Positions 25,325 to 33,515 of a stretch of DNA of 64,000 nt are shown here, in pieces (position 1 is the stretch's first letter; each line of letters begins with the position of its first letter). Made by a program: the position numbers and the translations under genes. The notes under the pieces were generated by a model, which saw nothing but the letters and a program-made list of their open reading frames with translations, was not told the DNA's origin and did no database searches. Source of the DNA: Cephalopachus bancanus (lineage: Eukaryota; Chordata; Mammalia; Primates; Tarsiidae); contig JAPVLO010000182.1 in NCBI GenBank assembly GCA_027257055.1, forward strand, positions 5,642,001-5,706,000. The letters are read 5' to 3'.

Positions 25325-28300
25325 AATAATAATAATAAAATAGCTAACATTCATTGAAGCACTTTGCACTGTGCTGTGTTTTATATTTATTAACTAATTT
25401 AATTCTCAGAACAGTACTAAGAATGACAGTCAAAGAGACTACTGAATTTATTCAAATTATTCAAGCTCAAGCAGGTAGAAACTAAGTCTGAATTTGAGCA
25501 AACGCTATGTAACTGTTAAACCTAAACTGTTAAACAGTAAGTTATGATATAAATTAAAATTTTTAGCTTAGAAAAATAGAGGATATCCTGAAAAATCAAG
25601 TAGATGGTATTTTCTAGTGAATTCTTGGCAAAAACAAAGTAGAGTCAATGTTAAATTAACGGCAAAGATAAAAACTATTACTTTTGATAATCAGATATTT
25701 TTGTTTTTCATCAAAAACCATTCTACTTTACAATTTAAAAATCAAAACATGCATAAAATTTAAAGAACTGCTCTTTCATATACATACCACAACCTTATTA
25801 GAATATTTCAAAAGAATATTTAGGAGAAATTTGAGAATTCCATTTAGATTGGAAATAAACATTGTACCACTTTTCATTAACTACTATGATTTTAGTAAAT
25901 CCCTCCACCAGTATTTTCTATTATGAACGTGGTTCTGTTTCTTATTCTTGAGTCAATTCCTGGTTGTTTCAGACAGAAGGGGAGAATCTCAAAATTACCT
26001 GAAATTGGGATTAACTATAAATGCCAAATATATATATATGTCTTTTGATATATATTACCTTCAAAAAAAATTTGTCTTTTCAAAAGTTCAGAAGAACTGA
26101 GACTCTAGTTACTATTTGTACTTTTAAAAAATAATCTGAGGCACACAAAGTTTGTTCAAATCAAAACTGGTTCTAAAAAATGAAAAGATAAGCCGGGCTC
26201 GGTGGCTCAGCCTGTAATCCCGCGCCTTTGGAAGGCTGAGGTGAGTGGATTGCCTGAGCCCGCGGGTTCGAGACCCGCCTGGGCAGCGAGACCTCATCTC
26301 TACAATAAATCAAAAAATCAGGCAGGTGTGTTAGAGCATGCCTGTAATTCCAGCTACTTGGAAGACTGAGGCGGAAGGATCGCTGGAGGCCAGCAGGCGA
26401 GGCTGCGGTGGCTGGGAGCGGCCACTGCACTCCAGTCTGGGCGACTGAGTGAGACTCCAACTCAAAAAAAAAAAAGAAAAGATAATTAATTCCTTCTCCT
26501 TTCCACCTCCAATATTAAAAAAATAATAAATTGATAAAATTACATTAAAAATATTTTTACATTTCTTTGTCTTTTCTGCAGATCTAGCACAGGTTTCTTT
26601 GAGTAGATTACATAAATGTCTTGTAGCATTGTTCCTGAAACAAAGGAAACAGTGACTAAGTAAAGTATGACCTCAAAGTGAAATCACATATAAAAGCTAT
26701 GAAACATATTACAATTATAAAAGAAAAGCTTAAAAGATATTATAATATTTGGTATATATTACATATCACTCATAAATGACTATTATATAAAGAAAAAATG
26801 AGTTGACTATACTACCAGCAAAGATGATTTAGTAACTGCCTCCCTTTAAAAGTAAAAATGGCAACTCCTTAACAACTTTCCACCCAAGATACTATCAACA
26901 GCCTTTCAATTCACAGGTCCAGATTTGTCTAACAAAAAACAATGAGAAAAATGGGTTGGACCTTTCATTTACTGATTGTCCTGGAAAAGTTCAAAACATA
27001 AACTAAGGTGACTTTCCGAGTAAGCATTCATTAGGTGAATAATAAGATCTCTGGCTGTCTTGTTGAAGTTATTAAAACATACAGCAGTAAGATTTACTTT
27101 TCCAACTTATAATTTTTCTGTAGAAATAAATTGTTACACTGGCAAAAACAGTTATTTGAGAAATAGCTTGGAACTAAGTTGCCCTGTTTTATAAGTGCTG
27201 CACCTAAGGCAATAGTGAAACAGAAAGGTAGACAATGTACATAGGCAGTTGTAGATACAGGATTGTCAGGCATCTTTTTTGACAGTGAGGAATGGTTCTT
27301 CCTGATGCCCGTTATCTTAAAATGTGAGAAATTATCAATCAGTGACCACAGTTTACCAAATGTAAGAATGCAGAATGGATATGTCCTCCCTATCCTACAG
27401 CATTTGGGTAGAATTCTACTTATAAATTAATATTATAACACATAGAAAGTGTTCAATAACTTTTTGAAAATTATTTTAATAATAAATTTGGAATAAACAA
27501 ACTTGGAAAGAAGAAATTCATTAAATTACTTACTCTTTTATTAAATCTTTATTTTCTTGAATTCCTTCTTCTAATTTCAAACTTACTTTTTCATTTCCAA
27601 ACTAATTTACAAAACAGAAGAACAGTTCATCATGTTTTGTTTGGCAAAATAAACATGAACAAAATCATTAGGCAACGTTTATTTTCTAACAGCTACTGTA
27701 CTCTATAAGAATTCTTTCCAGCCGGGCTCGGTGGCTCAGCCTGCAATCCCGTGCCTTTGGGAGGCTGAGGTAAGTGGATTGCCTGAGCTCGTGGGTTCGA
27801 GACCTGCCCGGGCAACTTGGCAAGACCTCATCTCTACAATAAATCAAAAATCAGCCGGGTGTGGTAGCGCGCACCTGTAATTCCGGCTACTCAGAAGGCT
27901 GAGGCAGAAGGATCACCGGAGCCCAGTGGGTCGAGGCTGTGAGTGAAACTCCAACTCAAAAAAAAAAAAAAAGAATTCTTTCCTTTTCACACAAAAAGGA
28001 ATCTTTATGGCACAGCTTAAGGATTTCTCATAAGAATATATGTTTTACCTTAAATAGTCTAAAATAAAGTTTCCTGAGTCATCTAAAAAAAATTCAACAG
28101 TACTTTAACGCAATATTATCTTCTCTAAATATTTCAAAATGTTTTCTATCTTTCTCCTAACCCAAAGTCTTATTTTCTCAACACTTTTTCATTATAAGCA
28201 ATAAAATGAAATCTGCAGTTTCAAATTTAAATTTTTATCTAGAAATATCATATTCTAGTATAATAAAAGATATTTATATCAAATGAAATGTCATCAATAA

Positions 28301-31300
28301 TAGGAATAAAAATTAAAACTCCTTATAATTAGAATCATCAAATCAATCTAATGTATTGTTCTTAAACATCTGCACTGTTTTGTACAACTCATCCTCTATG
28401 TTCATTCCCAAAGTTGAAACGTAACTAGTAGAAAAGAAACTTCAAAAAAGTATTATCGGTCAGTCAGGGTGGCTCATGCCTGTAATCCCAGCACTTTGAG
28501 AGGTAGGTAAATTGCTTGAGGTCAGCCTGCCTTACACAGTAAGACTTCATCTCTACAAAAAAAAAAAAAACAGTCAAAAAATTAGCAGTGTGGAGAAGCA
28601 GGTCTGTAGTCCTAGCTACTCGGCAGGTTGAGGCGGAAGGATCATCTGAGCCTAGGAGGTCGAGACTGTGGTGGGCCATGACTGTGCCACTATCCCGCAG
28701 CCAGGATGACAAAGTGAGACACAGACTCAAAAAACAAAAAGCACTATCCAGGCCAGGTACAATGGCTCATGCCTGTAATCCCAGCACTTTGGGAGGCCCA
28801 GGCAGGGGATCTGCATGAGCTCAGGAGTTTAAGACCTGGGCAATATAGCAAGACCTTGTCTCTAGTCCCAGCTATTTGGGAGGTTAAGGTGGAAGGATTG
28901 GCTGAGCCCAGAAAGTCAAGGCTGTGATGAGCCTTGCACCACTGCACTCCAGCTTGGATAACAGAGTGAGACCCAGCTTCAAAAAAAAAAAAAAAGAATT
29001 ATCCTAAATCTAAAAGGAAAAAACCCCTATCTTTAAAGTTCCCATCACAGAAACAAGATTAACCAAACTCACCCCAAAATAATACTCTATTTCGTTTTTT
29101 TTTTTTTGAGTTGGAGTCTCACTCTGTCGCCCAGACTGGAGTGCAGTGGCTGCCCCTGGCCACCGCAGCCTCAACCTGCTGGGCTCTGGCAATCCTTCCA
29201 CCTCAGCCTTCCAAGTAGCTGGAACTACAGGCGCGCACTACCACACCCGGTTGATTTTTTGATTTATTGTAGAGATGAGTTCTCCCCAAGTTGCCCAGGC
29301 GGGTCTTGAACCCGCGGGCTCAGGCAACTCACTCACCTCAGCCTCCCAAGGCGCCGGATTACACGCTGAGCCACCAAGCCTGGCAATACTCTATTTTCAA
29401 CAGTATTATGATAAGTTTACTATATTACTTAAAGTGCCAAGAAAAATATACACATTTTAAGAAAGGAAAAAAATGTATTAAAATTACAATACTCAATATA
29501 TGATAACAAAAGATGGACATAAATCATGTTTGACTTCTGCAATTACAAGACGTGCTCAAAGTAGTTACCATCAGCATCCAGACACTTCTGATTACAGTGA
29601 ACATCTTTTAACATCTCTTATAATGTGGATATGGTTTTTTTGGTACCCCAGTATATTTACAAATTTTTGTTATACCTGTAGCTCCTGAATAGCTTTTCGC
29701 TGTGCTTCAATTATCTTTCTATTTTCTTGTAACTTATTTTCTTTCTGCTTCAGTTCAGATTCTACACTCATTTTCCACTTCTTGATCTTTTCAGCTTCCT
29801 TATATAGTTGCAAGTATACTCTGCTTGTTGGCTCCGAAGTCTATTAAAATAGATTTTCAAAATTAATTGTTCAAAATTTTAACATAAACTAAAGGTACCT
29901 ATTGAAAACATGCATATACTAATAGCTGAGACCAAATCTCTCAACTTAGGCACCACTTATACCGAAAGCTACATCAACTCTAAACTACTAAGGCAGTATT
30001 AACTACTTCACTAAAGTTACAGTTCACTTGACTAAGTTATACCTTGTTGAATAAAATCAAATGTCTCCAAAATGTGCTCAAGTAAGAGTTAAAAAAATTT
30101 TAGTCTTTCTAGCTCTAGAGAAAGTTAAAAGGAGGGCAAAAAATAAATATTTTAGTAAATGAGAAAATCTAGCTGATTAAAAACTAAAATAAATCACTAC
30201 AAGAAATCTATAAATCTTAACAACAGTCTTTAAACATTTTGATCATACAAGCAGTCTGAAGATTAACTAAAGGACATGAAGTTCAAAATGAAAAACAATA
30301 GTGAATACAAGATAGAACTTTTATCAAGCCTAAGGTTTTTATTTGGATTTCCTGTCTTTTTTATTGTAACTGTCAAAGTTTATTCAAAATCATACTGTTT
30401 CTGATTCCTGAAGTTTTTTGCTATTGAAATATATGAATAGTTTCCATATGTTTGCATTCTGTAATACCATAATCACAGCAACAAATATATAGTAATTTAC
30501 CATGCCATGGAATTTCTCGTTTTAAAGATATCTATATGCCATAAGTAAGAATAATTTTTATAACTAAAATAAAAAGTATAGCACACCCTACAAATTCCTT
30601 ACACAATAAGCCAGCTAACTAATCAATTTCATCTATGCAAGGATTATTTGTAAGATACTGGCTTGATTTTCAGCCTTTTCACATATTGTATTCACTTCCT
30701 GTTCTTCTAGTCTTGATTTCTAAGATTTAAAGTTAAATTTCCCCTAAAGAACTGGAGGCTTTTCACAACTCAGGAACATACAGAAGCCTACTGTTTCAGC
30801 AACTTTAAAAGAAAAAAGGTCTTAAAGGATGTATTTTTAAAATTGACCAAATATTAATATTTCAAAACTTCAAAAGATATATACAAATAATTTATACTCC
30901 AATTATAAGAAATTAAATATGAATGGGAAATTTTCTTACCTCAAAATCAGAATCTTTTAGTCCTTCCTGATAGCGACAACTGTCAGAATTGCCAACCTAA
31001 AAAAAATAAATGTTTCATATTAGGAAATATTTCCATGGACATCTTCCAAATAATAGCAATTTGTGTGTGTGTGTTTATATTTTTTTTTTGGAACGTTTTC
31101 ATTTTCTTTTATTATTTTAAAGATGTAGGGTACAATTCAAGGTTAGGTATACAAATGGTCATTGTACAGGTAAAGTTTGGACCTCACTTTGGTCCCCACA
31201 TCACCTGGTTTGAGATCAGGTACCCTCCAAATAATAGCAATTAAATACGAAAGACCAGTAATCCAACAGTTCAAGACTGTTTTCTTCTTCAAATAAGCAA

Positions 31301-33004
31301 TTCAGTACCTAATCAGATTTGATCCGTTTACACTATGCTTAACTGACCTGCTCAATCATGGAGGGAAAGTTAACTTTTTGTAAAGCAGGATCTGAAAGAT
31401 AAAAGACAATTGTTATTAAATATGCTATCATATTTATATTAGGTATTATATGTAGCTTTCATGTCAAGGATATTAACATAATGCTTACGTTATATTCTCA
31501 ATGACTAGCAACGTATATAATTAAACTCTTCTATAAAAGCTGATATATTGCCTTTCCAGGCTCCTACCTGAATCAATGTTTTCCCCATTTTCGGAAAGAT
31601 TAGTCATTGCAAACGGAAAATGAAAATCACCTTCAGTACGTTTGTTGAAACTCTAGAAACACAAAAAAGTTCTTAAATATGTTGTTCCACACCTGACACC
31701 TCATAGTATAATATTTACATATGTAATATACATCTGCTTAAAGAAGTGACTATAATTGTAAATACTTTAATGTACATACAGGGTTTACAATATCAAATGC
31801 TTTTTCTATGTAAGGAAAATAAAAATTTTTAATTTTTTAATTAGATGAAGCTAAACCATAAGTTACTCAACACACGGCTTTGTAATATTCAAAAATAATA
31901 TTAGCAGTTTTCTTCAATTTCATTATGATCCTTCCCTAGAGAGAATTGAGATTTGTCTTTACTGAAAGGCATTTTTATAACATATTCTTGCTTATATCAG
32001 TCATAAGAAATGTTTTACAGCTTATAAAACTGCAGTATCCATTGCATAACTCCCTCTACATGAGAAATTTTAAAAAGCAACGCAATAGTTAAAAAAACAG
32101 CTACACCTGAGAAACTTGGTATAATTCCTCCTTTCCAGTGAGAACTCTACCATATAAATGAATTTCTCTCATTGTCTTCTCTACCTGGAAGCTCAGAGCC
32201 AAATCAGAAGTTCAATTACAACACTAATTATTACCCATATGTAGGGCATTTGTCCAAATATTCCTAAATTTCCTTGGAAATTTTCCTAACGTTATCCTAA
32301 TTTATATTCTATTTCATTGAATATGTCTTAGAAATTGCCTTAAATCAATTAAGGAAAGAGGGAGGATTAAAATAAACAGGTCCACCAGGCATGGGGGCTC
32401 ACGCCCGTCATCCCAACCCTTAGGGACCAAAGCAGGAGCATTGCTTGAGCCAAGATCAGCCTAGACAACGCAGCGACACCTCCTCCCTACAAAAAAAAAA
32501 TCAAAAAATCAGCGAGGCATGGTGGCACGTGCCTGTAGTTCCAGCTACTTGGAAGACTGAGGCGGAAGGATCACCGGAGCCCAGCAGGTCCAGGCTGCGG
32601 TGGCCGTGAGCGTGCCACTGCACTCCAGCCTGGGCGACAGAATAATACCCCAACTAAAAAAAAAAAAAAAAAAAAAAGCAGGTCCTCCTATGTATGCCGA
32701 GTTCTACAGCAAGCGGAAACGACTTAAACGATGCCTACACGCGGCGATGCTCATTGCGCATGCCGAGCGACAGGGCTCAAAAGGCTTGGGCACATGGGGC
32801 CATATTTACCGAGAAGAAACAACACGAAGATGCCACTGGGGAGAACGGACGCTTCGCCGCGTTTACTTGGAGCAGCCCAGCGTCGCCAGAACGTACCCTG
32901 AACAAAGCGGAGTCTCCCCCCGAGGTCTGCGGCTTCACGGCGGACACCTGGCTGCTGCTGAATCTCGGCGGCACAAACAGCGTGATCGGCTTCGGCTTTT
33001 CCAT
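6905..33004 (-). CDS. SYCP1: SYCP1, 5' part of gene (11 coding exons, gene runs off the left edge)
   Basis: Synaptonemal complex protein 1 forms the transverse filaments joining homologous chromosome axes in meiotic prophase. Its N-terminus lies in the central element and its C-terminus on the lateral element. Translating the minus strand gives [20 protein letters not shown] at the start and then, exon by exon, close matches to the mammalian protein. I joined eleven exons by AG/GT borders: 108, 85, 44, 57, 165, 68, 74, 59, 70, 74 and 109 nt, 913 nt in all. Phases agree at every junction and there is no stop in 304 codons, so this is an intact gene. The encoded part covers the non-helical N-terminal region and the start of the long coiled coil (rich in K, E, Q, L from about residue 110). 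Exons 12 onward were not found in 1-6900 and must lie to the left. The family's usual length is just under 1000 residues. Confidence 0.97.
7662..7953 (+). mobile_element. Alu
   Basis: Dimer, flanked by AAGTTCTAAGCAC on both sides. Confidence 0.92.
8701..8774 (-). CDS. SYCP1: SYCP1 coding exon 10
   Basis: Encodes [20 protein letters not shown] and DKEKQ. Acceptor TTTAAAG, donor GTTTAA (weak at +3 to +5). 74 nt, phase 1 in and phase 0 out. Confidence 0.93.
9198..9267 (-). CDS. SYCP1: SYCP1 coding exon 9
   Basis: Encodes [20 protein letters not shown] and HFK. Acceptor TTACAG. I chose donor GTAGGG (exon ends AAGT) over an overlapping GTGTAG, because only the former joins exon 10 in frame as KLKEDY, the family sequence. 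70 nt. Confidence 0.93.
10448..10506 (-). CDS. SYCP1: SYCP1 coding exon 8
   Basis: Encodes [20 protein letters not shown]. Acceptor ATGATAG, donor GTAAGT; 59 nt, phase 1 in and phase 0 out. It matches exon 7 in phase across the 16-kb intron. Confidence 0.94.
12454..12713 (+). mobile_element. Old Alu
   Basis: CAGGTGCAGTGGCTCACACC start; diverged dimer ending in A-rich DNA before the (CA)n. Confidence 0.85.
12739..12811 (+). repeat. (CA)n microsatellite
   Basis: About 70 bases of CA at an Alu tail. Confidence 0.95.
12861..13152 (+). mobile_element. Alu
   Basis: GTCGGGCTCAGTAGCTCAGC start, full dimer. Confidence 0.9.
13550..14270 (-). mobile_element. MER1-like hAT (Charlie) non-autonomous element
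   Basis: One end reads CGGTCCCCAACC, the other is its degenerate complement (GGGGGCCCTGACC). It shares these ends and the CATTAGATTCTCATAAGGA palindromic core with the Charlie3 copy at 54196-56898. No coding capacity. Confidence 0.8.
15661..16100 (+). mobile_element. LTR-like (MaLR type) remnant interrupting the L1
   Basis: GCAGCTTCCACCTGGCTCTC and AACCCTACCTAAATTGTGGA resemble MLT1-class solo LTRs by recall. It breaks L1 ORF2, which resumes near 16140. It contains the (AC)n. No gene remains. Confidence 0.45.
15853..15919 (+). repeat. (AC)n microsatellite
   Basis: About 33 uninterrupted AC units. Confidence 0.95.
17118..17205 (+). mobile_element. Short L1 3' tail inserted in the old L1
   Basis: CCCTGAATTGTATCCCACAT and CTTTAAAATAAAAA match the younger L1 3' ends at 2150 and 42760. 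Confidence 0.75.
17712..17752 (+). repeat. (GC)7 next to (CA)n
   Basis: Alternating purine-pyrimidine tract: GCGCGCGCGCGCGC then CA repeats. Confidence 0.9.
18232..18545 (+). mobile_element. Old Alu
   Basis: GGGCTGGGCACAGTAGTTCA start; diverged dimer. Confidence 0.88.
19484..19769 (+). mobile_element. Alu (young lemur-type)
   Basis: GCCGGGCTCGGTGGCTCAGC start; full dimer. Confidence 0.92.
19778..20075 (+). mobile_element. Old Alu, directly after another
   Basis: GCCAAGCGCTGTAGCTCATA start; diverged. Confidence 0.88.
20430..20990 (+). mobile_element. Ancient LINE-type fragment
   Basis: CACATAGTAGGCATTCAATA and GACAGTGGCATGATTTGAAA are typical of old mammalian repeats (L2/MIR class, by recall). 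Confidence 0.45.
21110..22435 (+). mobile_element. Probable old L1 5' region, with an Alu
   Basis: CCAAGATGGAGTAACTCC is an L1M-like 5' start; the rest is A-rich ORF1-like DNA without an open frame. An Alu lies at 21184-21475. Confidence 0.45.
21184..21475 (+). mobile_element. Old Alu
   Basis: GCCAGTGCGGTGGCTCAAGC start; diverged dimer. Confidence 0.88.
22436..23975 (+). mobile_element. L1 fragment (ORF2 C-terminal part)
   Basis: Contains [36 protein letters not shown] and [20 protein letters not shown], all typical of ORF2. Frames are broken by stops. It ends in the 3' UTR, where it meets an inverted copy. Confidence 0.9.
23976..24170 (-). mobile_element. L1 3' UTR in inverted orientation
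   Basis: GGGGTACAATTCAGGGTTAG is the complement of the L1 3' end seen at 42760; it abuts the plus-strand L1 without a poly(A) between them. Confidence 0.8.
24204..24487 (+). mobile_element. Alu
   Basis: GCCGGGCTTGGTGTCTCAGC start; flanked by AATAAGGCAAG on both sides. Confidence 0.92.
24908..25012 (+). pseudogene. RNU6: U6 snRNA retrocopy, fused to an Alu
   Basis: Full-length U6 from GTGCTCGCTTCGGCAGCACA to CCATATT. Three differences from the canonical sequence were seen (GTCCC, TGTGC, GCATT), all C-to-T or G-to-A transitions. The U-tail is replaced by an A run that leads straight into an Alu. No U6 promoter (PSE or TATA) is evident upstream, so it is probably silent. The same 16-bp sequence flanks the U6 5' end and the Alu 3' end. 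Confidence 0.93.
25022..25314 (+). mobile_element. Alu (young lemur-type), 3' part of the U6 composite
   Basis: GCCGGGCTCGGTGGCTCAGC start, close to the subfamily consensus. Confidence 0.93.
25338..26185. other. AT-rich SYCP1 intron, nothing recognised
   Basis: Between the composite and the next Alu; no exon or RNA gene seen. Confidence 0.6.
26190..26478 (+). mobile_element. Alu (young lemur-type), 80 bp from SYCP1 exon 7
   Basis: GCCGGGCTCGGTGGCTCAGC start; flanked by GAAAAGATA. It lies just downstream of exon 7 in the intron. Confidence 0.92.
26561..26634 (-). CDS. SYCP1: SYCP1 coding exon 7
   Basis: Encodes [20 protein letters not shown] and KTKK. Acceptor TTTCAG, donor GTAAAA; 74 nt, phase 2 in and phase 1 out. 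A 16-kb intron follows. Confidence 0.95.
27534..27601 (-). CDS. SYCP1: SYCP1 coding exon 6
   Basis: Encodes [20 protein letters not shown] and IKE. Acceptor AAATTAG is weak in pyrimidines; donor GTAAGT. 68 nt, phase 0 in and phase 2 out. Confidence 0.94.
27721..27973 (+). mobile_element. Alu (young lemur-type) with right-arm deletion
   Basis: Right arm lacks the CGGTGGCCGGGAGC... segment (jumps from GTCGAGGCTGT to GAGTG). Flanked by AGAATTCTTTCC. Confidence 0.92.
28458..28740 (+). mobile_element. Old Alu
   Basis: GTCAGTCAGGGTGGCTCATG start; diverged. Confidence 0.85.
28750..28995 (+). mobile_element. Old Alu, directly after another
   Basis: GGCCAGGTACAATGGCTCAT start; left arm shortened. 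Confidence 0.85.
29095..29384 (-). mobile_element. Alu (young lemur-type)
   Basis: Minus-strand dimer flanked by AATACTCTATTT. Confidence 0.92.
29676..29840 (-). CDS. SYCP1: SYCP1 coding exon 5
   Basis: 55 codons, starting [20 protein letters not shown] and ending QRKAIQELQ. Acceptor TTAATAG, donor GTATAA; phase 0 at both ends. The coiled coil begins here: a heptad-like run of charged and leucine residues. The preceding N-terminal stretch in the family carries the head-to-head assembly sites. Confidence 0.95.
30940..30996 (-). CDS. SYCP1: SYCP1 coding exon 4
   Basis: Encodes [19 protein letters not shown]. Acceptor TTTTAG, donor GTAAGA; 57 nt, phase 0 at both ends. Confidence 0.95.
31062..31225 (-). 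mobile_element. Short L1 3' tail in SYCP1 intron 3
   Basis: Complement of the L1 3' end (GGGTACAATTCAAGGTTAGG) with a T-rich tail; flanked by TCCAAATAATAGCAATT at 31045-31061 and 31226-31242. Sense to SYCP1. Confidence 0.85.
31348..31391 (-). CDS. SYCP1: SYCP1 coding exon 3
   Basis: Encodes [15 protein letters not shown] across the junction. Acceptor CTTTCAG, donor GTCAGT; 44 nt, phase 1 in and phase 0 out. An L1 tail is inserted 106 bp downstream in the next intron. Confidence 0.95.
31568..31652 (-). CDS. SYCP1: SYCP1 coding exon 2
   Basis: Encodes [20 protein letters not shown] and on to GENIDS. Acceptor TTTCTAG, donor GTAGGA; 85 nt, phase 0 in and phase 1 out. Confidence 0.95.
32384..32678 (+). 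mobile_element. Alu in SYCP1 intron 1
   Basis: CCAGGCATGGGGGCTCACGC start and a long poly(A) ending near 32678, 220 bp from coding exon 1. Confidence 0.88.
32897..33004 (-). CDS. SYCP1: SYCP1 coding exon 1 (start codon)
   Basis: 36 codons from ATG at 33004-33002 to LFR, followed by donor GTACGT. The start is chosen because the product begins [14 protein letters not shown], the known SYCP1 N-terminus, and the preceding bases (GAGAAA) are purine-rich. The exon lies in CpG-rich DNA. Upstream, an acceptor-like tract ending in CAG at 33032-33034 could begin this exon at about 33031 if a non-coding exon lies further upstream; otherwise transcription starts in this region. Confidence 0.95.
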
Positions 33005-33034
33005 TTTCTCTTCTAGTTGTCCCTGCGGCCTCTG

Positions 33035-33110
33035 GAAGTAAAATCAAAAAATTAGAGGGACAAGGTGCCACGTGCCTGTAGTCCCGCTACTCGGGAGCTG
33101 CGGAGGGAGG
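33035..33110 (+). promoter_or_regulatory. Degenerate Alu fragment with E-box and E2F6-like site by the SYCP1 start
   Basis: The tract CTGTAGTCCCGCTACTCGGG is recognisably Alu-derived. It carries CACGTG at 33069-33074 and TCCCGC at 33082-33087, 65-80 bp upstream of the SYCP1 ATG. These are the MAX/MGA and E2F6 core motifs used by PRC1.6 to silence germline genes in somatic cells (established for that class of genes). A role at this site is inference. Confidence 0.4.
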
Positions 33111-33229
33111 ACCACCAATGCCCCGCTAATTTGGGGGGGAGGGTTTTTCAGTGTGTCATTCATACGTTATGAGTTTGTCGTTGATATTTTGTTTCTTATT
33201 TGATTCACTCACTCGTTCAGTTATTTACG

Positions 33230-33515
33230 TTCGAGGTCTCGCTCTGCCGCCCAGGCTGGAGCGCCGCGGCACGCCGACGGCCACCGCAGCCTCGAACTCC
33301 TGGGCTCAGGCCATCCTCCCGCCTCAGCCATCTGAGTGGCTGGGACTACAAGGGTGCGCCACCACGCCCGGAGAGTTTATTTTATTTTATTTTTTTGCAG
33401 AGACGGGGTCCCGCTTTGTTGCCCAAGCTGGTCTCCAATTCCTGGGCCAGGCTAACCTTCCGCTCCGGCCTCCCAAGGTGCTGGGATGCCAGGCGAGAGC
33501 CCCCATGCCCAGCTG
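33230..33515 (-). mobile_element. Old Alu at the SYCP1 promoter edge
   Basis: GAGGTCTCGCTCTGCCGCCC start (minus orientation); unusually CpG-rich for an old copy. Confidence 0.85.

Larger units (their letters stand above)
24892..25337 (+). mobile_element. U6-Alu composite insertion with one target-site duplication
   Basis: AGAAATAATAATAATA at 24892-24907 is repeated exactly at 25322-25337. Between them lie U6, A8GAA, an Alu with a poly(A) and a (GA) tail. Confidence 0.85.
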
